DNA of 42,839 nt from Opitutia bacterium (GCA_016199925.1 JACQFT010000245.1:1-42839); one strand, 5' to 3'; counted from the stretch's first letter, positions 24,087 to 34,713 are shown. Translations and numbers: made by a program. The notes: generated by a model from the sequence alone, not told the origin.

Positions 24087-25796
24087 TCACTGGGTCCGGT
24101 CCGCCGTCTGCTGCCAGAACGGCGGCGGCGATTCCGCGAGGTGGCGGAGAAAGAAATTTTCCACCGTGAGAGTCTGGGTGAAGTCGCCGGAAGAATGCAG
24201 GGCGAGAATGAGCAACTCGGCGTCGGCGATCCAGCGCGCGTCGAGCCGCGGGCCGGGCTTGTCCGGGTCCGGGCTGCTCACGGTGGAAAATTTGTGGGCC
24301 AGACGCTGCTCGGCCACGAAGCCGCCGCTGTCAAACGCCGGGCGGGGATATTCGGACCGCCCGATGGAGAATTCGTTGAGCCGCCGGTTGTGGAGGACGA
24401 CCGCGTGCAGAAACGTCGAGCTGAACTGGCGGTCCGGCCGCGCGCGGCCCTTGGGGTAGAGGAGGCTGGTGGCGTGCATCTGCCGCGCCTCCACGACCAG
24501 CTGCCCCTGCGCGTCGAAGCGCACGGTGTCGAGGCGCCAAGTTTCGCCGTTCCGGGTCAACGTGGCCCCGCGCGCAAGGGGCAGGGCGGCCTCGACCGCG
24601 TAGGCGAACTCCGTGAAGCCGAGCTGCACCTCGAGGCGCGCGGGGCGGGTCGGCGGGACGGGATTTTCCGCCGGATCGAGGCTGAAGAGATTGAGTCGGC
24701 TCGAATAGGACGGGTTCGGCCGCGGCCCGGTCGACAGCCCGAGGGCGGCCTTGAGCGCGGCGAGCGCCATCCGGTTTTCGCTCACGCCGGAATTGACCCG
24801 GGCAAAGGTCCGACGGGTGCCGTCGGCATAGGTGAGGGCGCTCGTCGCCGTTTTCAGGCTCACAAAACGTCCGGCCTCGGGCGGGCTGATTTGCACCGGC
24901 ACGGCGACAAAGCGGCGGTCCGCGGCCCGTTTGGCCTGACGGTCGTAGAACCGGGAGAAGCCCGCCTCATACGCGGGGCCCTGCAGCGTGATGGCGACGC
25001 CAGGGGCCGGGGCGGCCGGGGCGACGCGAGCCGGGGCGGCCGGCGGGCTGGGCTCGGCGACGAGTTGCAGGGGAAAATAACCGCCGCCGAAGAAAGCGGC
25101 AACCGCCGTGCCGACGACGAGCGCGGCCGTGACCGCCGGCCGCCGCCGCCGGTATTGCGCCTGCAACGCGACGAGCAGCCCCACGAGGCCGAACCCGAAG
25201 CCGGCCACCAGTCGCGTGGTCGCGCTGATTTGCGAAGAAAACGCCGGAAGAAAATCGACGAGCCGCGCATCGATTTGACCGGAGAGCGCGAGCAGCAGCA
25301 AAAGGAGCACGAGGCCGCCGAGGACGACCGCGCAGGCGTGCAGCAGCGAGCGCGTCAGCGCGCCGAGCAGGGCCGCGGCCACCACCACGGCCGTCATCAG
25401 CCCGGTGGCTTCGACGCCGATGAAAAAGGCGACGGGCGCGGAACTGCCGATGGCGCACGCGAGACCGGCCTGGCCGAGGGCGTAGGGCAGCACGAGCGTC
25501 ACCGCGGCCACGGCGAGTTTGCCCCCGAGCAGGCCCAAGGGTTCGACGGGCCGGGTGAGCCAGAAGGCCTGCGTGCCGCCGACGGCGTCTTCCTGCACCA
25601 GCCCGACGACGAACAGGAAAACTACCGGCCACTTGATCAGCGCGAGGACAACGTCCAACCCCGGCGAGGGCCGGATGATCGCGGTGAAGCCAAAGTAGCC
25701 GTTGCAGGCGTCGAGGGCCATCAACCCGGTCGCCAGCGCGGCGAGCCCCCAGAAACGCCGAAGGTCTTTGCGCACGATCTGGCCCGCGGTGTTCAT
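24087..25796 (-). CDS. ABC-2 type permease of the GntR-linked transporter
   Basis: This 569-residue protein starts MNTAGQIVRKDLRRFWGLAA. It has six to seven hydrophobic segments in the first ~280 residues (for example GGKLAVAAVTLVLPYALGQA, HACAVVLGGLVLLLLLLAL), including AFWLTRPVEPLGLLGGK, typical of ABC-2 membrane subunits. The C-terminal ~280 residues form a soluble beta-rich extracytoplasmic domain (LEVQLGFTEFAYAVEAALPL) and a last predicted helix that may be peripheral. The start ATG overlaps the stop of the ATPase gene (ATGA), so the pair makes one transporter. Substrate unknown; YtrA-linked systems often respond to envelope stress. Confidence 0.85.
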   Translation of the reverse strand: MNTAGQIVRKDLRRFWGLAALATGLMALDACNGYFGFTAIIRPSPGLDVVLALIKWPVVFLFVVGLVQEDAVGGTQAFWLTRPVEPLGLLGGKLAVAAVTLVLPYALGQAGLACAIGSSAPVAFFIGVEATGLMTAVVVAAALLGALTRSLLHACAVVLGGLVLLLLLLALSGQIDARLVDFLPAFSSQISATTRLVAGFGFGLVGLLVALQAQYRRRRPAVTAALVVGTAVAAFFGGGYFPLQLVAEPSPPAAPARVAPAAPAPGVAITLQGPAYEAGFSRFYDRQAKRAADRRFVAVPVQISPPEAGRFVSLKTATSALTYADGTRRTFARVNSGVSENRMALAALKAALGLSTGPRPNPSYSSRLNLFSLDPAENPVPPTRPARLEVQLGFTEFAYAVEAALPLARGATLTRNGETWRLDTVRFDAQGQLVVEARQMHATSLLYPKGRARPDRQFSSTFLHAVVLHNRRLNEFSIGRSEYPRPAFDSGGFVAEQRLAHKFSTVSSPDPDKPGPRLDARWIADAELLILALHSSGDFTQTLTVENFFLRHLAESPPPFWQQTADRTQ

Positions 25797-26713
25797 GCGG
25801 CCTCCTGCGCGGCGGCGCGTTGTTCGCGGGCCAGCGCGAGGAAAATCTGGCGCAACGTCATCGGCCGCACCTCCAGGCGGGCGCCGGGAAACCGGACGGA
25901 GAGCGCGGCCTCGGTCCGCCCGCCGACATATGAGGAGTCGACAAACTGCACGACGGTCGGCGACGGTTCGCGCCACCCAAGCCAGGCCGCCGGCCGGTTC
26001 GCGGCGGCGCACGCGGCGGGCGCGGTGCCGGTGAGCTCGATTTGCCGGAAGCGTCCGCGGAGGGCATCGGCGGGCTCCGCCAGGAGCAGTTTGGATTCGG
26101 CGAGAAACGCGACGTGGTCGGCGAGCCGCTCGATGTCGTCGAGATCGTGCGTGGAGAGGAGCACGGTGCGCGGCCGGTCATCGCCGGCCAGTTCGAGCAA
26201 GCCGTGCACGAAGTCGTCGCGCGTCAGCGGATCGAGTCCGCCGAACGGCTCGTCGAGCACGAGAAGTTCCGGCCGGTAGGCGAGGGTGGAAAGGAGCGCC
26301 GCCTTCATGCGCATCCCGCGCGAGAGATGCTTGAGGGCGCGGTCGGAGGGGAGATCGAACTGTTTCCGGAGCCGCGCGGCGAGGGCGTCGTCCCACTGCG
26401 GGTAGAACGGTCGGCAATAGGCGAGCAGTTGCGCGACGTTCATCCATTCCGGCAGGAGCTGGTCCTCGCTCACATAGCCGATGCGCCGGAAGTCCGCCGG
26501 TCGCAGGGCCGTGCTTGCGAGGCCGAGCACCCGAGCGGTGCCGCGGGACGGGCGCAGGAGATTGAGCAGCAGCTTGAGGGTGGTGGTCTTGCCCGCGCCG
26601 TTGGGCCCGAGCAGCGCGTAGATGCTGCCTTCGGGCACGGTGAGGGTGAGCTCCTGCAAGGCCGGGGTGCGGCCGAAGCGGCGGGTGAGATTTTCGCAGA
26701 CGATGGCGTTCAT
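25793..26713 (-). CDS. ABC transporter ATP-binding protein
   Basis: A 306-residue ATPase: Walker A LLGPNGAGKTTTLKLL (about residues 35-50), Q-loop region VSEDQLLPEWMNVAQLL, a degenerate signature HLSRGMRMKAALLSTLAYRP, Walker B LLVLDEPFGGLDPL, and the switch His in LLSTHDLDD. This is the CcmA-like class that drives ABC-2 permeases. Its ATG overlaps the stop of the GntR gene (ATGA) and its stop overlaps the permease start (ATGA), giving a tightly coupled three-gene operon. The last ~80 residues form a non-catalytic C-terminal domain (LEVRPMTLRQIFLALAREQ). Confidence 0.93.
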   Translation of the reverse strand: MNAIVCENLTRRFGRTPALQELTLTVPEGSIYALLGPNGAGKTTTLKLLLNLLRPSRGTARVLGLASTALRPADFRRIGYVSEDQLLPEWMNVAQLLAYCRPFYPQWDDALAARLRKQFDLPSDRALKHLSRGMRMKAALLSTLAYRPELLVLDEPFGGLDPLTRDDFVHGLLELAGDDRPRTVLLSTHDLDDIERLADHVAFLAESKLLLAEPADALRGRFRQIELTGTAPAACAAANRPAAWLGWREPSPTVVQFVDSSYVGGRTEAALSVRFPGARLEVRPMTLRQIFLALAREQRAAAQEAA

Positions 26714-27096
26714 GAGGATTTGGGGAATTTGCGCCAGTGTTTGCGGACAGCCCAGAGCACCTTGTCCTCGTCGAGCCCGAGGCGGCGGGCCTCGACGATC
26801 AGCCGCTCCAGCTCCGCGCCCAATAGCGCGGCCCGGTCTTCGCTGGAGCCCGCGGCGGGCGGGGCGACCACGGTGCCGATGCCCGGCTCCACCAGGAGCA
26901 CGTCGTCGGCCGTCAGCGCGGCGACGATCTTGTGGGCGGTGTTCGGGTTGATGCGCAGCTCCTGGCTGAGCGCGCGCACCGAGGGGAAACGGTCGCCCGG
27001 TGCAAGCTGGCCGGCGACGACCGCCTTCTTCACGGCATACAGCACCTGTTCGAAAACGGGCTCGCCGGCGCGAAACTCAACCGTGAAGGGCAGCAT
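26710..27096 (-). CDS. GntR family (YtrA-type) regulator
   Basis: A 128-residue protein with an N-terminal winged helix: FEQVLYAVKKAVVAGQLAPG, DRFPSVRALSQELRINPNTA, and HKIVAALTADDVLLVEPGIG. The effector domain is very short (about 50 residues), which is characteristic of the YtrA subfamily that controls adjacent ABC transporter genes. It heads the operon and probably represses it through the 25-bp palindrome that directly touches its start codon (27097-27121). Confidence 0.92.
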   Translation of the reverse strand: MLPFTVEFRAGEPVFEQVLYAVKKAVVAGQLAPGDRFPSVRALSQELRINPNTAHKIVAALTADDVLLVEPGIGTVVAPPAAGSSEDRAALLGAELERLIVEARRLGLDEDKVLWAVRKHWRKFPKSS

Positions 27097-27121
27097 GGTG
27101 TTCTAGTGCTACTAGAACACC
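27097..27121 (-). promoter_or_regulatory. 25-bp palindromic operator abutting the gntR start codon
   Basis: GGTGTTCTAGT (27097-27107), a 3-base spacer and ACTAGAACACC (27111-27121) form a perfect inverted repeat that ends exactly at the ATG (27096-27094). A TTGACA on the minus strand lies just upstream (complement of 27131-27136), so the site overlaps the expected -10 region and start point. The GGTG...CACC ends resemble the type of site I recall for YtrA-like regulators. With the operator touching the ATG, no ribosome site is possible, so the mRNA may be leaderless. Confidence 0.75.
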
Positions 27122-27348
27122 GACCGGCCTGTCAAGGCCGCGCCCGCCGCCACGAGTGCCAGACAGGGCGGTCTTCTGGTAAGGCGAAAAGTCCCGCTGA
27201 GCCGCAAGAATTGCCAAACGCCGCACGGCTCACCGGGCCGGTTCGCGCTCCCTGGCTCAACCGGGTGCCCTCGCGTCGCTTTCGCGCGTGCGGCGGGCTC
27301 TCCACCTGCGCCAACTCTACGGCGGGCAGTTGGCCGGACCCCGCCGCC

Positions 27349-27509
27349 TTGGATCGCCGTGGGCCAGCGACCTTGGGCGCGCCAGGAAAATGAGCGCGAG
27401 CAAGCTCGCTGCCCCACAGATGACAAGGCGGCCTTCACGGCGGGGTTTGGAAACCCCGCCCGACAAGCGATTCGATTGCTCCTCGGCGGGGTCAGGCGAC
27501 CCCGCCCTG
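27349..27509. repeat. Palindromic repeat cluster beside a truncated gene
   Basis: The 72-bp unit at 27349-27420 is an inverted copy of the one at 14598-14668. It is followed by hairpins GCGGGGTTTGGAAACCCCGC near 27440-27459 and GGCGGGGTCAGGCGACCCCG near 27488-27507. The earlier part of the gap (27122-27348) holds GC-rich sequence with no gene I can support. The cluster ends at the broken 3' end of the gene at 27523. Confidence 0.7.
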
Positions 27510-27522
27510 CAAAATTGTGCGC

Positions 27523-27765
27523 TCAGTTCTGGTCGGCGGCGGTGACGCGGATCGCTGCGGCGATTCCCTTCGCCATCAGGTAACCGTGCTGGAACCCGCG
27601 CTCGCGCGCCTCGCCCTCGAGGTGGAGATAAGTCCAGCCAGCCTTCTCGTGCCGGTGCCCCTTGGCCAGCCGTTGCTTCTGTTGCGCGGAGAACTCCGCG
27701 GCGCGAGTGCCGAGTTGCGACGCAACGAACAGGACAAGACCGACGAGCAGCGTGGATTTTCTCAT
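27523..27765 (-). pseudogene. Truncated C45 acyltransferase/phospholipase-B-like gene (5' fragment)
   Basis: The 80-residue frame encodes a signal peptide (RKSTLLVGLVLFVASQLGTR-A) and then GWTYLHLEGEARERGFQHGY-LMAKGI. In C45 peptidase/acyl-CoA:6-APA acyltransferase-like and phospholipase-B-like proteins, the motif EG..RERG.QHGYLLA stands close to the mature N-terminus and is followed by several hundred residues with the catalytic Cys. Here the frame stops after AAAIRVTAADQN at the edge of a repeat cluster, so the catalytic part is missing. It is probably a deletion remnant; an intact short secreted protein is less likely. Confidence 0.6.
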
Positions 27766-27834
27766 GCGACGTTGCGAGCGAGCGCGCGCAACGCGGGCGA
27801 GGGGAAAAGACAGGCGGTTGTTTGCGCGCGGCTC

Positions 27835-27900
27835 AACTGTAGGAGGGGCTTTATGCCCGGACAAACGTTCGTATCGGGGCGTAAAGCCCCTCCTACAGTT
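27835..27900. repeat. Palindrome of the CTGTAGGAGGGGCTTTA type
   Basis: AACTGTAGGAGGGGCTTTAT at 27835-27854 (continuing GCCC) pairs with GGGGC and GTAAAGCCCCTCCTACAGTT at 27881-27900, with one wobble-like mismatch in about 24 bp. It lies between the truncated gene and the gamma-glutamyltransferase stop codon. Confidence 0.75.
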
Positions 27901-27945
27901 TTCGGAAAACGCTTCGGGCCGTCTGATTTTCTCGAACGTGCCGCC

Positions 27946-29721
<1,776 letters not shown>

Positions 29722-29955
29722 CGCGCCAGCATTTGCAGGGCGGGCGCGCGCTCAAGCCGGAAAATCTTTTTTGCGAGCGGCCGGCACGCGGCACGCGGCG
29801 CGTCGCCGCCCGCGCGGCGCGAGCCCGCGGCGCGAATCCGTGTCACGGCGCGCTATTCACTTGTGAGGCCCGTTTTTCTGACTATCAATTCTGCACCCAT
29901 TAGCCCTTGACCGCGCCTTCACCCGAGGCCGTGTCTCCACCCAAGCCCCTGCATT

Positions 29956-32646
29956 ATGAACCACCTGATCCTCCTTCGCGCGGCCGGCCGCCGCGCCGTC
30001 TCGTCGCGGATGCGCGCCGTCGCCGCCTTCGCCGTCATCGCCGCCGTCGGCGCCCCGTCCCTCCGCGCTCAAGCCGCCGCGCCGGCGGCCGACAAGCCGG
30101 ACGAGGTCGTCAAGCTGTCGGAGTTCGTCACCACCGGCTCGCGCTTCAACGACCGCACCGTCACCGATTCGCCCGTGCCGATCGATGTCATTTCCCGGAG
30201 CGACCTGGAGAAGGGCGGCTACTCCGAGACCAGCCAGATGCTGCAATCGCTCGTGCCGTCGTTCAACTTTCCCCGCCCGTCGCTGACGGACGGCACGGAC
30301 CACATCCGCCCCGCCACGCTGCGCGGCCTCGCGCCCGACCAGACGCTCGTGCTGATCAACGGCAAGCGGCGCCACACCAGCGCGCTCGTCAACCTCAACG
30401 GCTCCATCGGCCGCGGCTCGGTCTCGACCGACTTCAACGTCATCCCCTCCTCCGCCATCGAGCGCATCGAGGTGCTGCGCGACGGCGCCTCCGCCCAATA
30501 CGGCTCCGACGCCATCGCCGGTGTGATCAACGTCATTTTGCGCAAGGACATTGGCTGGGGGCTCGACGAAAGCTACGGCGCCAACTACGAGGGCGACGGC
30601 CGCGACCTGAAAATCTCCGGCTACGCCGGCACGGCGCTCGGTGAAAAAGGCACCCTCTTCCTCACCGCCTGGTATCGCGAGCACAGCCCGAGCAGCCGCA
30701 TCGCGGTGGACACCCGCCAGCAATACTTCGGCACCAACCCCGCCACCGGCGCGCTGACGCCCCTCTCCGGCAACTTCGGCTCCGGCACCGGCCTGAGCCC
30801 GTCGAACGGCACGCTCGATCCGCGCGAGGCCACCGCCAACCGCCTCAACCACCGCTTCGGCGACCCGCGCTCGAAGGAGAAGGGCGTCTGGTTCAACGGC
30901 GACTATCCGCTGACCGAGGACACGACCTTCTACTTCTTCGGCGGCTGGAGCAACAAGCACGGCGAAGCCGCCGGCTTTTTCCGCCGCCCCGGCGACGACC
31001 GCACGATCCGCGCGATCTACCCGAACGGCTTCCTCCCGAAAATCCAGTCCAGCGTGGACGACCTCTCCTTCGGCACCGGCCTGAAGGGCCGCGCCGGCGA
31101 GTGGAACTGGGACCTCAGCACCACCTTCGGCTACAACCAGCTCGACTATTTCACCACCGAGTCGATCAACGACACCCTCGGCGCCGCCAGCCCGCGGTCG
31201 TTCTATGACGGCCTCCTGAAATTCCGGCAGTCCACCACCAACCTCGACCTGACCCGCAGCTTCAACACCGGCCTGACCTCGCCGCTGAAGGCCGCCTTCG
31301 GCCTCGAGTTCCGCTCCGAGGGCTACAAGATCGGCATCGGCGAGCCCGACTCCTTCCGCGACGGCGGCGTGCGCATCCTCGACGGCCCGGCCGCCGGCAC
31401 CATCGGCGGCAGCGCCCCCGGCGCACAGGTGTTCTCCGGCTTCACCCCCGCCGACATCGGCAGCTTCACCCGCGATGCCAAGGCCGTCTATGTGGATTTC
31501 GAGCAAAACCTCACCGAGCGCTGGCTCGTCTCGCTCGCCGGCCGCTTTGAGGACTACAGCGACTTCGGCAGCAAGAGCACCGGCAAGCTCGCCTCCCGCT
31601 ACGAGTTCTCCAAGGCCATCGCCGTGCGCGGCTCCGTCAGCACCGGCTTCCGCGCCCCGCACCTCGCGCAGGAATCCTTCGCCGCCACCTCGACGAACAA
31701 CATCGGCGGCACGCTCCAGGAAGTCCGCACCCTGCCGGTGAACAACCCCATCGCCATCGCCCTCGGCGCCACCGCCCTCAAGCCCGAGACCTCCACCAGC
31801 CAGAGCATCGGCTTCACCACCCAGCCCGTCGCCAACCTCACCACCACGGTCGACCTCTACGAGACCACCATCAAGGACCGCATCGTCCTCTCGTCGAACT
31901 TCGCCGGCATCGGGGCGTTCCTCACCTCGCAGGGCCTGCCGAGTGTCGGCGTCGCCCGCTTCTTCACCAACGCCGTGGACACCCGCACCCGCGGCGTCGA
32001 CGCCACCGTCCGCTACATCTGGAAAACCACCGACCTCGGCAAGTTCACCTTCACCGCCGGCTACAACCACAACGAGACGAAGGTCACGCGGTTCAAGCCC
32101 ACCCCGCCGCAGCTCTCCGCCCCGCCGATCAACAGCACCACTCCGCTCTTCGATCTCACCGAGAAAATCCGCATGGAACGCGGCCAACCCCGCGACGTGC
32201 TCAACCTCTCCGTCGCCTACGACGTGAAGAAATTCTCGTTCCTGCTCCGCGAAGTCCGCTACGGCGAGGTCGCCAGCGTCGCGCTCGGCAACAACACCGG
32301 CCTCTCGCCCGCCGCGCAGGCCGCCCTGCTGCCCGGCTACAACGTCGAGCTGGTCGACCCTGTCGTCAACGTCGCCTCGGGCAACAAACAGGTCGTCCAG
32401 ATCTTCGGCGCCAAGTGGCTCACCGATTTCGACATCACCTACCACTGGTCGAAACACCTCTCCGTCTCCGCCGGCGCGAACAACCTCTTCGACGTCTATC
32501 CCGACGAGGCGATCCGCTCCCGCGTCGTCAACGGCGTCGCCTTCAACGGCGCCGACAACGCCGGCTCGCTGCCCTACGTTGGCAGCCTCTCGCCCTTCGG
32601 CTACAGCGGCGCGTTCTATTACACGAAAGTCTCCTACAAGTTCTGA
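29956..32646 (+). CDS. TonB-dependent outer-membrane receptor
   Basis: An 896-residue receptor. A signal peptide (AVAAFAVIAAVGAPSLRA-QA) precedes a TonB-box-like segment EVVKLSEFVTTGSR, and a plug domain with PVPIDVISRSDLEKGGY, TLRGLAPDQTLVLINGKRRH and SSAIERIEVLRDGASAQYGS-DAIAGVINVIL. The 22-strand barrel ends in YYTKVSYKF with terminal Phe. It imports an unidentified ligand (siderophore, cobalamin or glycan) using energy from TonB/ExbBD, which are not in the window. It is followed by a clear terminator at 32678. The divergent neighbour is gamma-glutamyltransferase; a link such as peptide uptake is only a guess. Confidence 0.93.
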   Translation: MNHLILLRAAGRRAVSSRMRAVAAFAVIAAVGAPSLRAQAAAPAADKPDEVVKLSEFVTTGSRFNDRTVTDSPVPIDVISRSDLEKGGYSETSQMLQSLVPSFNFPRPSLTDGTDHIRPATLRGLAPDQTLVLINGKRRHTSALVNLNGSIGRGSVSTDFNVIPSSAIERIEVLRDGASAQYGSDAIAGVINVILRKDIGWGLDESYGANYEGDGRDLKISGYAGTALGEKGTLFLTAWYREHSPSSRIAVDTRQQYFGTNPATGALTPLSGNFGSGTGLSPSNGTLDPREATANRLNHRFGDPRSKEKGVWFNGDYPLTEDTTFYFFGGWSNKHGEAAGFFRRPGDDRTIRAIYPNGFLPKIQSSVDDLSFGTGLKGRAGEWNWDLSTTFGYNQLDYFTTESINDTLGAASPRSFYDGLLKFRQSTTNLDLTRSFNTGLTSPLKAAFGLEFRSEGYKIGIGEPDSFRDGGVRILDGPAAGTIGGSAPGAQVFSGFTPADIGSFTRDAKAVYVDFEQNLTERWLVSLAGRFEDYSDFGSKSTGKLASRYEFSKAIAVRGSVSTGFRAPHLAQESFAATSTNNIGGTLQEVRTLPVNNPIAIALGATALKPETSTSQSIGFTTQPVANLTTTVDLYETTIKDRIVLSSNFAGIGAFLTSQGLPSVGVARFFTNAVDTRTRGVDATVRYIWKTTDLGKFTFTAGYNHNETKVTRFKPTPPQLSAPPINSTTPLFDLTEKIRMERGQPRDVLNLSVAYDVKKFSFLLREVRYGEVASVALGNNTGLSPAAQAALLPGYNVELVDPVVNVASGNKQVVQIFGAKWLTDFDITYHWSKHLSVSAGANNLFDVYPDEAIRSRVVNGVAFNGADNAGSLPYVGSLSPFGYSGAFYYTKVSYKF

Positions 32647-32677
32647 CCGGCCGCTCGGAGAACTTTGCCCCCTCCCC

Positions 32678-32716
32678 AAGGCGCGGACCACCCCGGTCCG
32701 CGCCTTTTATTTGTTC
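32678..32716 (+). terminator. Rho-independent terminator after the TonB receptor
   Basis: AAGGCGCGGACC (32678-32689), loop ACCCC and GGTCCGCGCCTT (32695-32706) form a perfect 12-bp stem followed by TTATTTGTT, a good T-rich tail. It lies about 30 bases after the stop codon. Confidence 0.88.
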
Positions 32717-32756
32717 CCTGCGGGTCCAGTCCACGGCTTTCCGGTTCGGTTTCGTA

Positions 32757-32986
32757 AGTGTGGGCCAGCGCGCTTGCGCGCGCGCCAAGCCGCGCGCACA
32801 AGCGCGCTGACCCACGGGGAACCGTTTGCGCGAGCAAACCGGCTAGCCCTGGGGTCCAGTCCCTCGGGGCTAGCCGCGATCCGGCGGGACGGCGGCGGGA
32901 GCGCGCTTCGGTCCGCCGCATTCTCGGCGAAGGCGGCGGCCCGCGACGATTGGCAGCAGAGTTGCGCCCAAGCTCGCTCCCACCGG
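32757..32986. repeat. Palindromic repeat group
   Basis: A diverged member of the GTGGGCCAGCG repeat lies at 32757-32817 (GTGGGCCAGCGCGCTTGCGC answered by CAAGCGCGCTGACCCAC). It is followed by a hairpin CGGCTAGCCC/GGGCTAGCCG near 32843-32877 and an inverted copy of GTGGGAGCGAGCTTG ending near 32986. The sequence GGGTCCAGTCC occurs near 32719 and 32853. I see no gene in 32717-33118. Confidence 0.6.
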
Positions 32987-33118
32987 ATCGGAAAAGAAAC
33001 CGTCTCGACCAACTGCCTCGGGGCTTGCCTCGAGAATCCTTACGGGCGCGGCCAGGATCGCCGGGGCCGCAGCGCCCCGCCGCATAGCCCGCGCCGTCTG
33101 CCGGCGCCGAGAAGCGCG

Positions 33119-33460
33119 ATGGCGTCGGCGACTGATACCAACGGCCGCCTCCCGTCCCGGGAGAGCAAACACTTCATCGACACAATCAAGATGATCGCTT
33201 GCCGCGCCGAGGGCTGCGCTCGCCGGCGAAGCCCGCGAAACACTCGCCCGCACCGAGGATGCTCGGGCGCTGTTGCGGCGGCTCTTTCGCACTCCGGCCG
33301 ACCTCCGGCCCGACTACGCGGCGGGCCCCCTCACCGTCGAACTCCACCGCTTCGGCCGTCCGCACCAAGACGCCGCGGCGGCCCAGTTATGCGCAACCCT
33401 CACCGCCACGGAAACCTGTTTTCCGACGGCCACCACTCGTCTGACTTATCGCCAAGTGGG
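33119..33460 (+). pseudogene. Frameshifted C-terminal remnant of a transposase-like protein
   Basis: One frame from 33119 gives SRESKHFIDTIKMIACRAEG. About 10-25 bases later the reading continues in another frame from 33225 as GEARETLARTEDARALLRRL, FRTPADLRPDYAAGPLTVEL, and CATLTATETCFPTATTRLTY. I recall this order (KHxIDTIKMxAYRAET..., DARALL..LF..ADL.PD..AGTLTV.LH, L.ATET.FP.T.LRL.Y) from the C-terminal end of IS transposases common in Verrucomicrobia and Planctomycetes. The frameshift and the missing N-terminal part show a dead remnant. The family is recalled, not searched. Confidence 0.55.
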
Positions 33461-33564
33461 CTCGCCCCGATTCCAGCCAGAGGGCGGGAGGTCTGGGGCC
33501 TTGGCTGGCGGGAGGATGAGACCTCCGCGCTCATACCCCGCTCCGCAATTCCGCGCCACAAAGA

Positions 33565-33641
33565 TGGCGTCCCCACGGGGATTCGAACCCCGGTTCTCAC
33601 CGTGAAAGGGTGGTGTCCTAACCGGGCTAGACGATGGGGAC
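33565..33641 (-). tRNA. tRNA-Glu (anticodon TTC)
   Basis: On the minus strand GTCCCCATCGTCTAGCCCGG begins a full cloverleaf: acceptor GTCCCCA/TGGGGAC, anticodon loop CTTTCAC, T-arm CGGGGTTCGAATCCCCG, discriminator G and an encoded CCA (33567-33565). The TTC anticodon and overall sequence are those of tRNA-Glu. Confidence 0.96.
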
Positions 33642-33789
33642 CCAGCGCGGAGTTGGGCACCCTACGGCGCAGGCTGGGTCGCGCAAGGATTTTTTGGTCC
33701 GCGCGAGCACAAAGAAAAACAGGAAAGCCAAAGGCAGGGCCGACAGACAGTTGCCAAGATGCGCGCGCTGACTTTGCTTCGTCGCCGTG

Positions 33790-34713
33790 ATGAACAGTCC
33801 CGTGAGCTTCGCCGAAATTGCCGCTTCCCTGCCGACGAAGGCAGTCACGAGCCTCGAAAGCCTGCCCTTCCCGCATCTCGCCTCCGGCAAGGTCCGCGAG
33901 ATTTTTGACCTCGGCGACGCTCTCCTGCTCGTCGCGACCGACCGCCTGTCGGCCTTCGACGTCGTGCTGCCCGACGGCATCCCGGGCAAGGGCGCGATTC
34001 TCACCCAGATGAGCAACTGGTGGTTCGCGCAGACGGCGGGCCTCGTCCCGAACCATCTTCTGCCCGACCAGCCGGGCGAGTTCGCGCGCCGCGGCCTCAC
34101 CAGCCGCGACCTCCAACTGCGCAGCATGATCGTGCGCAAACTCACGCCGCTCGCCATCGAGTGCGTCGCGCGCGGCTACCTTATCGGCAGCGGCTGGAGC
34201 GCCTATCAAAAAACCGGCGAAGTCTGCGGCCTCAAACTCCCGGCGGGTTTGCGCCAGGCGGACAAACTGCCCGCACCCATTTTCACTCCGACCACGAAGG
34301 CGCCGAAAGGCCGGCACGACGAACCGATCAACGAAGCACAGGGCGTCGCGGCCATCGGTGCCGCGCTCTACGAGAAAGTGAAAGCAACCAGCCTCGCGCT
34401 CTACCAGTTCGGCCATGATCGCGCGCGGCGGGCCGGCATGATTCTCGCCGACACAAAATTCGAGTTCGGCACCGACGCCGCGGGGAATCTTTTCCTGATC
34501 GACGAGGTGCTCACGCCCGACTCCTCGCGTTACTGGCCGGCCGACGACTATCGCCCCGGCTGCTCGCCGCCGAGCTACGACAAGCAGTTCGTGCGCGACT
34601 ACCTGCTCACGCTCGAGTGGGACCAGCGCGCACCCGGCCCGCGCCTCCCGGCCGAGATCATCGCCCGCACGCGCGACAAATACCTGCAAGCGCTGCGCAA
34701 TCTGATTGGGTGA
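33790..34713 (+). CDS. purC: Phosphoribosylaminoimidazole-succinocarboxamide synthase (SAICAR synthetase)
   Basis: A 307-residue enzyme of the longer, yeast ADE1-like class. Motifs include HLASGKVREIFDLGDALLLV (nucleotide binding), ATDRLSAFDVVLPDGIPGKG, VRKLTPLAIECVARGYLIGS-GW, PTTKAPKGRHDEPI, ADTKFEFG and LIDEVLTPDSSRYWP. It joins CAIR and aspartate using ATP in purine synthesis, the step right after the PurE/PurK reactions encoded about 4-6 kb away on the other strand. The ATG at 33790 is preferred; the GTG directly before it is also possible. It is cytoplasmic. Confidence 0.95.
   Translation: MNSPVSFAEIAASLPTKAVTSLESLPFPHLASGKVREIFDLGDALLLVATDRLSAFDVVLPDGIPGKGAILTQMSNWWFAQTAGLVPNHLLPDQPGEFARRGLTSRDLQLRSMIVRKLTPLAIECVARGYLIGSGWSAYQKTGEVCGLKLPAGLRQADKLPAPIFTPTTKAPKGRHDEPINEAQGVAAIGAALYEKVKATSLALYQFGHDRARRAGMILADTKFEFGTDAAGNLFLIDEVLTPDSSRYWPADDYRPGCSPPSYDKQFVRDYLLTLEWDQRAPGPRLPAEIIARTRDKYLQALRNLIG

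Noticed and set aside
29857-32691. Long minus-strand frame opposite the TonB receptor
   Set aside because: Gly/Ala/Val/Glu low-complexity translation typical of an antisense frame; the receptor on the plus strand has all expected motifs.
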